A DNA stretch of 64,000 nucleotides, taken from assembly GCA_013400975.1 (NCBI GenBank), contig WBMZ01003247.1, forward strand, positions 1-64,000. Direction: 5' to 3'. Shown piece by piece: positions 25,201-34,700 of this stretch. A program made the translations under genes and the position numbers. Source of the DNA: Atrichornis clamosus. Its lineage: Eukaryota > Chordata > Aves > Passeriformes > Menuridae. The notes beneath the pieces are model-generated. The model searched no databases and had not been told where the DNA came from. It saw nothing but the letters and a program-made list of their open reading frames with translations. Position 1 is the first letter of the stretch; each line of letters opens with the position of its first letter.

Positions 25201-26729
25201 AAAACACAACACATTTTCAAACTTGTATTTCTAATTTTTTTTTTGAAACTCATCTAATTATCAGCAGTTAAGTCACCAGTGCATCTCTGTCAGCTTCCTG
25301 CCACCTTGTGGTGATGTGGGCAATAGTAATGCAAGGATCAAGAGAAGGCTGGGGAGAGGCTGATTCAAGAAACGTGACATAAAATGAAAAAATTCCTTAG
25401 GTATCTAAATGTTGAAAGATGTAAATTTTCATATGAAGGATTCAAGGAAAATATGGAAATCAAGAAATGCTTCCAAATTCCAACCAAGTTTTCTAAAATA
25501 TGCAACTCACACCCCAAAGTGAGTGACAGAAGTCATTTTAATTTGTGCTATTTTGAATGAGTAGGGTTGAGAGATTGAAAGTGTGGTCTGATATTTGCAA
25601 TTCCATGTGCAAAGAAAAACAAAAATGAGTAAATCATGAGTTCAAGTAGAAACAAATTGGGAGTGGCAAGAAAAAAGGAGGCTCTTCTTAAAATATTCCC
25701 AGATAGACAGGGTCAAAATTCAGCATGGAAAGATTCAGCATGGAAAGACATTTCCTATCAATGCTTAACATGTAGATTGTAGTCTCTCACACTAAGTTAT
25801 CCCAGAGTATTGAAGCCTGAACTTCTAGCCTTTCATTTTAACTGCTGACAGATATGTTTGTCTAATTTGGGTGCAGACCTGTATGGATAAACACTAGCAA
25901 ATACAACATAACTTTTCCTTTTCTGAAGTGTTTTAGGAATAACAACTGCTAGGTATTATATAATATAATATTCTTACAAAATTTTAGCTGTATTTGTTCC
26001 TATGGGAACATGTTGAATGTTACTTTTGAATTACTGAATACGTGTCTTTGGATTACATTTCCTTCAGTATTTAAAAAAAAATCCACGAAACATGTTACTA
26101 GTTGTAAGTAACAGAAAGCAATAAAACTTGTAATCACTTTTTTGATGAAAAGCCCTCCAGAGAATGAAGTAGTACAAAATGAAAGCCCTGTCCAATTTGT
26201 TCATCTCTGTTCATGCTATGGTATGTTTTTAGTTTTGATTGCAAGAGCTTTGGACAAGGCTCCAAGATTACATTTTGGAATCAATACATTTTGGACTTAG
26301 TAAAATCCATGTAAACATTGCCATCGAATTGAACAAGGATGGAATTTTATCTGTAGACTTCAATAAAAATACTCAACATATAAATTATGCCAATGATAAT
26401 ATTTGAAGGAACAGACCCTAAAACAGAAAACAACAATGCTGTGCTCTTTTTTCAAGAGCTGTAGGAAGCAACTTTTTCAGGCGTGTGTGTTGATTGCTGT
26501 TGTTCCACTGAGACCTGAACTAGAGGTTTTTACAGCCCCTTCTGTTTCTGTTGCTTCAGCTCAGTGGCACCGTCAAATTCCACAATCACTAAAGCTCCGA
26601 CCCAGCGGCAACCGGTACACAAACCTCACCAGCCAAGGACTCGACATCTTTTCTGCCTTTCCAGCTCCTGAGAGCCCTGTGTTGTTTTCAGCCCCAACCC
26701 AGAAGTTGGTGGAGAGTGAAGAACTTTGA
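1199..26729 (+). CDS. MYPN: Myopalladin, 3' portion (15 coding exons, 5' end outside window)
   Basis: MYPN is a sarcomeric Z-disc and I-band scaffold of the palladin/myopalladin/myotilin family. From family knowledge, its N-terminal part binds CARP/ANKRD1, its proline-rich centre binds nebulin or nebulette SH3 domains, and its C-terminal Ig region binds alpha-actinin. Exons seen: 1199-1270, 1444-1585, 2154-2177, 4179-4295, 4716-5085, 7154-7741, 10071-10218, 17827-18048, 18547-18696, 19495-19574, 20062-20188, 21693-21900, 22628-22793, 24375-24508, 26560-26729. All junctions have AG/GT and compatible phases. The sum is 2718 nt, giving 905 residues plus stop. Domains by window residue: Ig2 about 15-118, Ser/Pro/Gln-rich linker 119-529, Ig3 530-620, Ig4 657-749, Ig5 756-850, C-terminal tail to 905. 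Human MYPN is about 1320 residues, so roughly 415 residues including Ig1 are missing to the left. MYPN rather than palladin is favoured by the DIFSAF and VESEEL tail and by the sequence before Ig3. Confidence 0.96.
1444..1585 (+). CDS. MYPN: MYPN exon w2: Ig2, B to E strands
   Basis: 142 nt, phase 0 start and one extra base at the end, donor GTATGT. It encodes most of Ig2. The B-strand Cys (VFECRV), the C-strand Trp (VEWYRE) and the DSPDFRI strand are all visible. The intron before it is only 173 nt, one of the shortest in the gene. Confidence 0.95.
2154..2177 (+). CDS. MYPN: MYPN exon w3: 24-nt microexon in Ig2
   Basis: A 24-nt exon encoding KPRSMAEP, with the first and last codons shared with the neighbouring exons. 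It lies between TTCCCTTTAG and GTGAGA. The same residues are found at this position in the Ig2 domain of mammalian myopalladin and palladin. Phase 1 on both sides means skipping it would remove eight residues and leave the frame intact. Confidence 0.9.
2178..4178 (+). other. MYPN intron between w3 and w4
   Basis: 2.0 kb of unique AT-rich sequence. Open frames at 2952-3161 (+) and 3903-4145 (-) lack any recognisable protein similarity. I see no repeat or RNA gene here. Confidence 0.6.
4179..4295 (+). CDS. MYPN: MYPN exon w4: end of Ig2
   Basis: 117 nt. It encodes EEICTLVIAEVF, the DSGSFTC motif with the F-strand Cys that pairs with the Cys in exon w2, and the G strand ending LTVK. Acceptor CTTTGCAG, donor GTAAGA. 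It completes the Ig2 fold. Confidence 0.95.
4716..5085 (+). CDS. MYPN: MYPN exon w5: proline-rich linker
   Basis: 370 nt, phase 1 to phase 2, acceptor TCTTTCAG, donor GTAAGT. It encodes a low-complexity, probably disordered linker with the proline run QPPPPTP, an acidic serine patch (GSESSSEEG) and a second proline cluster EPPPVLAKPKL. In family members such proline-rich stretches bind SH3 and EVH1 domains; the exact partner of these motifs is inference. Confidence 0.93.
5086..7153 (+). other. MYPN intron between w5 and w6
   Basis: 2.1 kb of unique AT-rich sequence with no recognisable gene. Open frames inside it (for example 5285-5509 and 6349-6624 on the minus strand) show no recognisable protein. 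Confidence 0.6.
7154..7741 (+). CDS. MYPN: MYPN exon w6: large Ser/Gln/Pro-rich linker exon
   Basis: 588 nt, the largest coding exon here. The first base completes the Leu codon of LDQSQLKQLHNQVLLEQQQ, a Gln-rich, probably helical segment shared with palladin. The rest is Ser/Thr/Pro-rich (SQTSPPASSSATSS, GNPPPAPSRSS, APISPTGR) with no domain fold expected. Acceptor TTATGTGCAG, donor GTAAGT. In myopalladin this central region includes the nebulin/nebulette SH3-binding site. Confidence 0.94.
7742..10070 (+). other. MYPN intron between w6 and w7, with inverted-repeat cluster
   Basis: 2.3 kb intron. The notable content is a 126-bp cluster of alternating inverted repeats at 8068-8193, listed separately. 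The rest is unique sequence, somewhat GC-richer around 8700-8960. Confidence 0.6.
8068..8193. repeat. Cluster of alternating inverted repeats forming two adjacent hairpins
   Basis: A roughly 16-bp unit occurs four times. Forward copies are at 8068-8083 (TTGCTTACATAAGGTA) and about 8178-8193 (AACTTACATAAAGGTA). Inverted copies are at 8095-8110 (TACCTATTGTAAGCAA) and 8130-8145 (TACCTTATACTGCAAG). The first pair makes a 16-nt-arm hairpin with an 11-nt loop. The second pair closes a longer imperfect hairpin at 8130-8193, whose inner arms (AAGTTATT...TTAGATG and CATCTAAG...AATAACTT) flank a 5-nt loop. It could be a MITE relic or a structured intronic RNA; the class is unknown. Confidence 0.75.
10071..10218 (+). 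CDS. MYPN: MYPN exon w7: linker with charged helix
   Basis: 148 nt, ending in phase 0 with donor GTAAGA; acceptor TTTTAATAG. It encodes a charged, probably alpha-helical segment including SIRENKAALVKDLERRL followed by HFREDANQPNGQQ. Palladin has a related DLERRL-type segment at this place. The next exon, 7.6 kb away, joins in phase 0 without changing frame. Confidence 0.9.
10219..17826 (+). other. Long MYPN intron between w7 and w8
   Basis: At 7.6 kb this is the longest intron in the visible part of the gene. I found no cassette exon with convincing similarity. It contains a MIR-like SINE relic near 15650-15815, a purine-rich tract near 13200-13245 and AT-rich stretches around 13690-13930 and 16200-16300. 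Confidence 0.55.
15650..15815 (+). mobile_element. MIR/CORE-SINE-like relic
   Basis: The order of short motifs follows the MIR consensus as remembered: CTCTGCCAC, then a TGTGTTACCTT-like segment, then CTGTGTCCCTCAG, then CCTCAATTTCCCAT with GGCAAAATGCAAGTAACA, then CTGCAGGGTGCTGTG near the CORE 3' side. Divergence is high, as expected of an ancient element. It is a fossil, with no terminal duplication visible. Confidence 0.55.
17827..18048 (+). CDS. MYPN: MYPN exon w8: pre-Ig3 helix and start of Ig3
   Basis: 222 nt, exactly 74 codons, acceptor CACCCTGCAG, donor GTACGT. It encodes EYRISSFEQRLMNEIEF, the acidic stretch VDESDDEVQHEE, and then the first half of Ig3 with APIFDKRL and the B-strand Cys in ITFTCKIVG. 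The SFEQRL to VDESDDE block is highly conserved between myopalladin and palladin. Confidence 0.96.
18547..18696 (+). CDS. MYPN: MYPN exon w9: second half of Ig3
   Basis: 150 nt, 50 codons, phase 0. It encodes VYWFKDGKQIS with the core Trp, then GTCSLHIEA and DDDGNYTIMAANPQ. The usual F-strand Cys is replaced (NYTIMA), as remembered for mammalian MYPN and PALLD, so Ig3 lacks the standard disulfide pair. Confidence 0.96.
19495..19574 (+). CDS. MYPN: MYPN exon w10: Ig3 G strand and basic linker
   Basis: 80 nt. It encodes GRISCSGHLMVQ, the last strand of Ig3, and the start of the short basic linker to Ig4 (VPVRGRISTTQPH). Acceptor GATTTGCAG, donor GTGAAA. It ends after two bases of an Arg codon. 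Confidence 0.93.
20062..20188 (+). CDS. MYPN: MYPN exon w11: linker and first half of Ig4
   Basis: 127 nt, ending in phase 0. It encodes RPRVPEGDKEAVQERFFRP, then FLQAPGDMVAHEGRL and the B-strand Cys in RLDCK. Acceptor GTGTTGCAG, donor GTATTC. The ERFFRP to CRLDCK block matches the Ig4 opening of myopalladin. Confidence 0.96.
20189..21692 (+). other. MYPN intron between w11 and w12
   Basis: 1.5 kb unique sequence. An imperfect inverted repeat with GAAAGATT arms lies near 21178-21216. The open frame at 20802-21041 has no recognisable protein. Confidence 0.55.
21693..21900 (+). CDS. MYPN: MYPN exon w12: second half of Ig4
   Basis: 208 nt. It encodes VSGLPTPDLTWLLNGKPV with the core Trp, MLVRETGVHSLLIDPLS, and DAGTYTCLATNKTG with the F-strand Cys, then FSLELTVV. 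Ig4 therefore has a complete Cys-Trp-Cys core. Acceptor CTCTTAG, donor GTAAGA, phase 0 to 1. Confidence 0.96.
22072..22106. repeat. Short strong hairpin in MYPN intron
   Basis: The arms TGTATTTCCCTCC (22072-22084) and GGAGGGAAATGCA (22094-22106) pair over 13 positions with one G-U wobble around a 9-nt loop. It lies in the intron between exons w12 and w13, after an AT-rich (TA)n-like stretch at about 22032-22060. Confidence 0.7.
22628..22793 (+). CDS. MYPN: MYPN exon w13: first half of Ig5
   Basis: 166 nt. It encodes AKEVKRAPMFLEKLQNCG, PEGYPVRLECRVVGMPPP with the B-strand Cys, and FYWKKDNETIPSNRERM with the core Trp. Acceptor TTTTTCCAG, donor GTACTG. The start of an extra ORF running on past 22793 is intronic read-through. 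Confidence 0.95.
22794..24374 (+). other. MYPN intron between w13 and w14
   Basis: 1.6 kb with no gene recognised. An open frame at 23666-24052 (128 codons) has no recognisable domain and no splice context, so I treat it as chance. Confidence 0.55.
24375..24508 (+). CDS. MYPN: MYPN exon w14: second half of Ig5
   Basis: 134 nt. It encodes SMHQDTTGYVCLLIQPAKK, DAGWYTLSAKNEAG and IVSCTARLDIY. The standard F-strand Cys is absent (WYTLSA), as in Ig3. Acceptor TTCCCAG, donor GTAGGT after the first base of the next codon. Confidence 0.95.
24509..26559 (+). other. Last MYPN intron
   Basis: 2.05 kb. It contains a (TA)n stretch near 25133-25146 flanked by a direct repeat of ATTCCACAAACTG (within 25105-25121 and 25149-25167) and a 15-bp tandem duplication at 25718-25747. 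No coding segment was recognised. Confidence 0.6.
25718..25747. repeat. 15-bp tandem duplication
   Basis: The unit ATTCAGCATGGAAAG occurs twice head to tail with no mismatch, at 25718-25732 and 25733-25747. This is consistent with a recent replication-slippage event. Confidence 0.85.
26560..26729 (+). CDS. MYPN: MYPN exon w15: C-terminal tail and stop codon
   Basis: 170 coding nt to the TGA at 26727-26729. It encodes AQWHRQIPQSLKLRPSGNR, then TSQGLDIFSAF and the acidic C-terminus KLVESEEL. The VES(E/D)(E/D)L ending is shared by myopalladin and palladin and shows that the true C-terminus is present. Acceptor TTGCTTCAG; the exon continues into the 3' UTR. Confidence 0.96.
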
Positions 26730-26970
26730 AAAACAAACACTTGATCCAGTTGCACCTGCAGAGATACTAGAACTGTGAAAGAATAAATTAAAAAGAAAAG
26801 AGGTACAACTCGAGATGCTCAAGGTTTACAAGCAACTTGTTCGTAATTAAGTGTACTGCTGCTGCAAATGTTGCAAGTAATATATCGTACAAGACTTTTG
26901 CATATGATTTTAATGCAGGATAATTGTGGTATGGAGTGTTGTGCAATAAATTCAGTACTGTGTAGTTTGC
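26730..26970 (+). other. MYPN: MYPN 3' UTR, proximal part
   Basis: AT-rich sequence directly after the MYPN stop. Two AATAAA hexamers on the + strand could act as poly(A) signals, at 26782-26787 (53 nt past the stop) and 26945-26950 (216 nt past it). The real cleavage site cannot be chosen from sequence, and a longer UTR is possible. Confidence 0.5.
26945..26950 (+). terminator. Candidate MYPN poly(A) signal
   Basis: A canonical AATAAA hexamer about 0.2 kb after the MYPN stop codon, followed by T- and G-containing sequence (TTCAGTACTGTGTAG). A weaker-placed alternative is at 26782-26787. Confidence 0.4.
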
Positions 26971-27330
26971 TAAGAATTACATAGTAATCATAGTTTTCAG
27001 CACCTAAAAGCCAATACCACTTTTACTTCTTGAATTAAAGCTACTGCACTGTAGCTGCCATGGTAAGGATTGATGATGATTAGCTGGAATACTGCCAGTG
27101 AAAACATTGACACTACAGTAACAACAATCCTGAATGAGGGTAAACAACGAGACTTTGAATGTAATTCTAAAAACATGCCAAATAATCACAAAGCACAAGT
27201 TTAAAGTAAAAGATGTAACTCATTTTTATATATGATTATTATGCCAAACTCTTTTAGAATTTTTGAACTCCTGACTAGATAAATAGAGCATTTCATATAG
27301 GTACAGCTGTATACCCTAAATATTTATATT

Positions 27331-27343
27331 TGTGTGTGTGTGT
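27331..27343. repeat. (TG)n microsatellite
   Basis: Six and a half uninterrupted TG units, just downstream of MYPN. Short enough to be of low polymorphism. Confidence 0.85.
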
Positions 27344-28730
27344 ACTCCAGGAACTGTGTACTCACGGTGTAAGGGTTCATGAAGTAAGATACAGGGCATG
27401 TGCATAAGGCACTAACATAGGAAATGAAAATTCCTCTTGTCTGAAGCATGTTCTCTTGAGCCTGTAGCTGAAACTATTTTCCAGGTATGCTTCATACATT
27501 TTTCTTTACCATGTTAGTGATCCTCTATCTTTAACACAGATGAAACCAAGCTTGTAACTTCATGGGTTTTAAATATCAATCTCTTTTTCCTAATTTTGAA
27601 TGTGCATCTACCACCTAGCTCATTTTATAGCTAAATGAAAAGGAATTATGGCCTGGTAAGTTTACACCACCATTTAGGAAATGATCACAAGTGTGGTGTC
27701 TAATATGAAGACAGAAAATTCTGTTAGCATACAAAAGTTAAGAAGTTAAGCAGCAGTTATGTGCAAAAAGCTGAAAAAACCCTACTGTAACTAATAGTAG
27801 TAATAAATAAGGCAAATTAATGAAAGCTTAACAGAAGGTGTTAAGTGACAACACTTAATGATTGACTGAAATATATTTGGCATCTACACAGTTACATTAA
27901 CACCTCCCAGCTCTTAGAATCTGTGAATGTTTAAGATATTTTCCTGCATTTTGAAATTACTGCTAAGCCTCTTCTCTGGACATTGTCCTCAAGCACTTCT
28001 TACTGCTTTCAACATGGCTGGAGAATGCAACAAAGTCATGATCAAACTCACAGAGATGAAAAAAAATTAACACATATTTTCATTTTCGACTATAATTGGA
28101 CTAAGTTTTCAAACTTAAAACTCTAACTTTAAAAAATTACATATGCAAAGAAAACAATGGGGAGTTATCTTAAGAGCAAAAGAATATTGAATATAGCAGG
28201 AGATTGAGAGAGTGCTTTTCACTGGGCTTCCCACAAATGCAGCTTTTGTTATCCCTAATTGTTGGCTCCCTAAGGGTTTAGAGGAAGTGAATTTCTTGTG
28301 TTGTTTTACTTCCCACCTGAGTGAACACCATAAACCAAAACCACCATTATAACTCTCATGCTTTTGTTAGAAATCTCAGGCAACTCACCCCAGACTGAAC
28401 AGACCAGAAAACTAAAACACATTCTTATCCTGAGAGTCAAAACAAGGTGCAGGTATTTCCATGGGAAAGCAGAAATATCAGTAGTTGCCCTTGTTGTACC
28501 TCTTCCCTGGCAAACAAAATAAAACTAATGGCTATTAAAAGTGATGAATAAAAGTAAGAGTTAAGTGACTTCAGTTATGAGATGCCCAACTTCAGACACA
28601 CTGGGGATCTGATTTTCTAGGATAGAGAATCTACTGCTCCTCTTATCTTCACTTGGTTTTTAGGATGGTTTAAGAATTCCAAAAATAAACCCAAAATTTA
28701 AAGTTTCCCATATTAGTTACCACTCTTGGG

Positions 28731-28758
28731 AAAATTATAGATTTTAATCTATAATTTT
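28731..28758. repeat. Perfect 13-bp-arm palindrome
   Basis: The arms AAAATTATAGATT and AATCTATAATTTT are exact reverse complements separated by only TT. A further partial copy of the arm (ATTTTAGATTTTAAAAT) follows directly. The function is unknown; AT-rich palindromes of this size can extrude as cruciforms. Confidence 0.85.
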
Positions 28759-31700
28759 AGATTTTAAAATACAAGAAAAATTACTTGCTTGCTTAATCCA
28801 GTACTGTTGGGAAATGGGAAGGTAGGAAATTAAGATACAAAAAAATCAAACTCTACTCACATGTACAGCCCTGGTTTTCCCATTATTTCATGAACTGGAG
28901 AGTAGACTTTGATCTGAAGTATTCCTGGTTGTATATTGGCCATCAGGCTTTCCCCCTACACAGGCTTAGCCAAGCGATTGCCTGCTCAGAAATCCCATGG
29001 CCCCTTTTCCTGGCTGTGAGTGAGGGGTTGTGAGGAGTTGTAGCTCAGACGACCTCCTGGGCTTCCTTCAGACCTAAATCACTTTATGCTTCCTAAATTA
29101 TTTTACTTTCCACTCCCTGTCTGAATATCCTACATGGATTAAGTTACTTTTCAACCAAGTAGAAACCAAGAATTCAAGCAAACACAAACCTTCCCGTTTT
29201 GCTGGAATCTATCCTATTAGGCAAGCCTAGCTACAAGAGTTCTTCACACACTTTGGAAGAAAGGAATACTAGTACTTACTACCGGCAAATATCTGGTTAC
29301 CAGTGCTGGAATCATACTAATCAATATTACTGACAGCAGTAGTGGTTCTCACATTTTACATCACCAGACAACACACCCAAAAACTCAGTGCAAATTAGAA
29401 GACAAAGTGCACCGTGTAAATAGGCAAACCATATGTCTTCACCTTTTCTCTGCAATATCAGTGGAGTACTCACTCCAAATTCACATCATTATAACCTGAA
29501 CTGGCAAGCTGAGGTTTAAGTGGTATAATGTTTTTTAAAATGTACATTTAGTTCTTTGGAAGTGGAAGGACAAGAAACTACTGCTGAAAGACTTTTCCCA
29601 AAGACCTGTGTAAGAAGGATTAATACTCAGTCAATCAAGAAGGTGCCCCAGAGATCTCACTGAGGGTCAGGCTACACAAAGTGGATCACCAAAATCTGTT
29701 AGCTGAACTACAACATTCTCTCCTGGACAGTATTTACTAGCAAAAGGATCAAAACCCTGCACAGTTCCCTACATAATGCAGCAGTCAGCAATTTCAATTA
29801 CTTTCAGTACATCTGATAAATACAAACTCAGAATCTGATCCCAAATAGTCTGCCGTTATTACATTTTGTTCGTTAACTGCTACAGGACATTTCCCCTCTG
29901 CATATACTGAGCCCAGAAAGTGAGCCAGTAAAGGCAGCTTGTGTGAACGGATGTCAATGCTGCTAGTAAGTAGGACTGATGTGCTCATCACAAGGAAGAA
30001 CTTGCAAGAAAAAGACACAAAAATTATGTTTGTGTTGTTAAGTGGTGGAAGACACGAGGGGAAAAGGCTCGTGTAGACAAGGACAGTACTGTCTTACCAC
30101 GCTGTGCCAGGATGTGCTAGAGCCCATGCAGCTGTGCTTCCTCCTGAACAACTCGGCTGCTCATTGCTGGTGTTTACTGAATAACCAATTCCACTTCACA
30201 CTAACACAGCATTTCATTCTCTTATTCAGGGCAGGCTACTGCTGCAACAAAAATCACTGTTAGACCTTCCACTGACGTCACTGTTAGCTATTAACTTCCA
30301 AAAGTCCACAAAACCATCACAATGTGGAGCATAACACTGTGTAAGTGCAACACAGAAATGCTCAGGTTTGTAACCTCTCCAGTCTTTACTGATTCAGAAT
30401 CTTGGAGGCTTATTTAGTTTCCCATTTCCTCCTAGTCCTGGTTTTGCATATAACCAATCAGAGGCACAGTATATTGCAAACAAGAGCAGAAATGACAACT
30501 TCTACATTGCAATTTTAGATTTTAAAAAGGATTATTTTTGCTTTAAAACTTTGATCCAGATTGATGCAGCCTGCAGCAGCATCACACGTGGGTCTGCATT
30601 GACATCATTGGAGCTCTTGCCTTAAAACCATGGGATTGAGTTCCTTGCTTCCACATGGAAGGTGGAGCAATCCTGAATGCCTTACATCTGCTAAAGTGAG
30701 GAGATGAGAGCACACACTTCAAATAGGAAAAAACAAGTCTGCAGTCTTCATCTTAATACGTAAACAATTGTCAGTCCCAGCTGTTTACAGTAATTGTAGG
30801 TACTTCAAACAACAATTGTGGAATAAGAATTCATTTAAGAACTGTGTTCTTAATGCTATCAGGTTTAAAAGCATTACTTTCTGGAAAATGTCTTTAAAAA
30901 ACCTAATGAAATATTTATACTGTTAAATATTGGAGAAGTGATTCATTGATAATTGTGTTATTATTTCCAATACAAAGATATTCACTTTGAGCCTTAAAAT
31001 TCTAGTTAATATTTTTTCTTGATTAAAGTTGCTATTTTTTATTTTTTGATCCAAAGTCATTACCACTGGGAAGAAAAATGTTCATGTCAGTTTTAAAGTA
31101 TATTTTAAGTGCACATGAAAGGAGAAAACCAGACACCTGCCTGTTCAGTATTGTATTTCCCTTCATCTCACCTGAACTTAAATAAATGTTTCAGAGTTGC
31201 ATACAAGACTGTGTCCTTCACATGTTCAAATAATTGTGAAAATGTGCAACAATGCCAGAAGTTTTCTCAGAACTTTGCTGTGACAGCTGATTAATGGAAT
31301 CAGACTTTACGTTATTTAGAAGAAAATCATAAATACTGTCAAGTTATATACTAGCCATGCTTCTAGCAGCTAGCTGTGAAATAAAGTTGTTGCTTTTTTA
31401 AACAATTCTTGATATCAGTTCCCATTGTTTTTAAATTACGTATTCTTTTGCTGTTAGCATCAGCCCCTTCATCAACATTTGAAAGAACAAGTGTTCTCAG
31501 GGGTACCACAGAAGAAATGAAGGAGTCTTCAGGGCAATTTGCATGTTTGAAAAGTCACTAGATTTACCATATTTTCAGCAACTTGAAGAATCAGTCTCCA
31601 AAGCTGTGCTTGAGCATATACTTCTACCTACAGTCTGTCATAGCTGAACTCCATTGTGCCTCACCTGGCCCACACACTGCCCTGAAATTCCTTTTTGCTG

Positions 31701-34700
31701 GGTCCAGACCACCACTGCTACAAGTTTCTCTGTGCACTCAGGCAAGGGGGACCTGTTATGGAGGACCTTTTCAACCCTTAGCTGTGCACCCAGCACTGGA
31801 ACAGGTGAAAAGTGAATGAGGGCCACTCAAACACACAAACCACACTGAAGTTCACTCTTCCCTGTACGTGCCTTCAATGTGAATGGTTGAGCATCTTCTT
31901 TGTATAAGGGCCCACTAGTACATTTTGGAATGGATTTTCCATGAGCAGCAGACACAAACCCAATGCTTGAAGGAAGCTGGATCTGATAGCTACAGAAGAA
32001 AACAGAACCAAAGAAAGGATGAGTCCCATCACATTTGCTAGTATGGATTTTGCTTTCCTTTGTAAGCACGTTTCTCCATTCCCACCTGATTTCTACACAC
32101 TTCTGTGCCTGCTAGGACAAAGGAAATGTCCTTAAGACCATTTTAGCCCAGCTACAGCTCCATGAGCTAAAGTAGCTCCTTTACATTTTATCATTTCCTC
32201 TGAGCAACATAAGTTGCTCCTATTAATGCCTTTATACTTCAAGTCCACTCCAAGGAACCATTTATTGCATAATAAAAAGAAATCTTGGGCCATAGGTGCT
32301 GTGAATTTAAGTGGAGTTCTCCATTTACATCAATGAGAATGCAGTTTAAAAACAGACCATCCTTTATGATCACACAGTCTGTTAGTAGCAGGCAACACAG
32401 TTTTGTAAAGAAATGGAAAAATATTGAAGACAATCTGAAATGAAAAAAAAAAATTACTATTCTCCCCGGGCTGCAGGAAGCCAGTCAAAAATAAACTTAT
32501 TCCTAGGAGTTACATATGCAGACACTTTAAGCAAATTCTGCATAAGATATATTTTGCAAGCTCATTTCTGTACAAATGAAAACTGAGTTACAAATTAGAA
32601 AAAAATTAGTAGACAATATTAAAATGTACTCTTTGGTAAAAAAATATATTTAAATATTACAGATGGGATTGGCTTGGGGTTTTGAAAGCCAGGTTTTCTT
32701 GAAATGTAATTAAAGTTAAAAATATAGAGCATTTTTTTAAAGTCCACAAGTACAAGGTGAAATCAAAGTTTGTTATAAGATATCTGCGTAAAGGAAACAT
32801 TGGACTGCTCCTTCCATGAATAATCATGTCTTTATCCTCAATGTACTTGGATTTTTTCCCTGGATATTCTGTAGAATTAGAAGAGTTGAGCATATTTAGA
32901 GCAAAAAAGCAGCTCTTCAGCAAATTCTTGTTTAAAAAATCTAGAAAAATGTCACTCCTAAGCTATAGAAAACTGCAGCTATATTGTTTAGCTCAAACAG
33001 CTGGTATCCCAAGTGTAAGGGTAGCTATCTTAAGGGAAAAGTTTCCTTTGGCAAATCAATTCCTTTCACCTGGAAATAGTAGTTTTTTTGCCTAGTGAAT
33101 CACATCACAGGAGGGACTTCCACAAAGATTTCACATGGAAAGTTTTGCTTAACAAGATAGAAGGGAGTTACCTAAATACTGAAATACCTAATGACACTCA
33201 CGCTTCCCCACAGGAAAAAGTTGCAATGTCAGTGACTTTACAGGTCTACAGCTGAGGTCAGTCATATTTTTACTTTTAAGAAGTGGTACTGTAGCACCAT
33301 TTCAGAATTCCAGTGATAGTTGGACAAATGTATCAGATAGAGTACCTAAAATAGAAGTGTTTCAGGTTTGCACTGCTGTTCAGTGGGACAAAGATTTATG
33401 ACCACACAAAACTCAGCCACTAAGAACACACCAAGCTCTGAGTATCTAAGCTTTTTGCTTATTTGGAGGCCTAATTAGAAGTAATAATTATTTAAGGGGA
33501 GAGGGTCTGAAATGCCCATACCAGCAAAGTCCAGTACAGAAGGTGGCTCAGAGCCATTGCCTGACAAGCATCAAACAGTCAGTGGGTAACAAATATTTGG
33601 GAGCAATAATCAAATCCAAGTTAAAAAGTCACATTTACGTTTCACAAATTGTCACTGAAGTATTTGTAAAGGAAAACTATGAAAAGAAACCAATGACTTC
33701 CTGAATAGTTGTTGAGTTTGAGAAGTCCCAACCAGCATGGATATTATCTGCTTTTCAGACTGCACTCAGAAAGAATTTTTAATGATTAAACTTTCCCGTT
33801 GCCTCAGTTGACTCCCCAATAGGCTTTGGCAGATCATGAACAGACAGACAGTTGTCTACGCACTACAAAGAATTTACTCAGCTGCCTTCAGTACTATGGT
33901 AAACTGGAAATGCCAACTTCCAGCTCAACACTGTACCCTCCCAAGAAACAAAAATAGTACACCATTACATAAAATCACAATTTTCCCACTAGTAATATTA
34001 CTAATTATTATAAATAAAGGTATCAATGAACATTAACCTCCCGCTACCACAATGAAATGGAAAAGAATGGGAATTACAGGGGTTCATAATCTTATGGTAT
34101 TCAACAGTAAAGATTGATACCATGACCTGACTTACAAGTGTTCACAACCTATGTACTGCACTAAAGTGCATTTCAGGGCTTCAGTTTCAGTTCTTAATAA
34201 TTTTTGGTAACATGAGCACAGATATTTTATGGCTTATGTTGCTTTGTTCCTCTCTGTGTGAGCTTACTGTCATTTAATCACTCCCTGCATGCTAATCCAT
34301 TATTTTTTTAACTATATCATCATATGCAGTAGACAGTAAAGGACAATGCTGCATGGAAGAAATAAAATTGGAAGAGAAATGGATGTTAAGTACTTTTACC
34401 TGAGTTACATATAAACTACAGTGTCACTGTAGTTTTGTTCCACAAAAACAAATCACATGCCAGTGTGGCAAAGAAACATCAGTCCTGTTCTGGCACCCTA
34501 CTCTGGCATTTATCCTTTTGTACTGGATTCCCCTTCCCACCTCAGCTTTAGGCTCTCTTTCACTAATCCAAGTTTTTCATGTCATATAATCACATGATTT
34601 ATTTGCATGCTATTTCTCTTTCAGTATGGAAAACCCACTACTGTGCTAGCAGTGCAGGTGAGACAGTGTTTGCCTGAAGTTTACAGCTAATAAATTAGGG

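Noticed and set aside
32270..32345. Words resembling an ancient amniote repeat (AGTGGAGTTCTCCATTTACATCAATGAG split over this interval)
   Set aside because: Similarity is from memory of generic relics only; boundaries and family could not be set.
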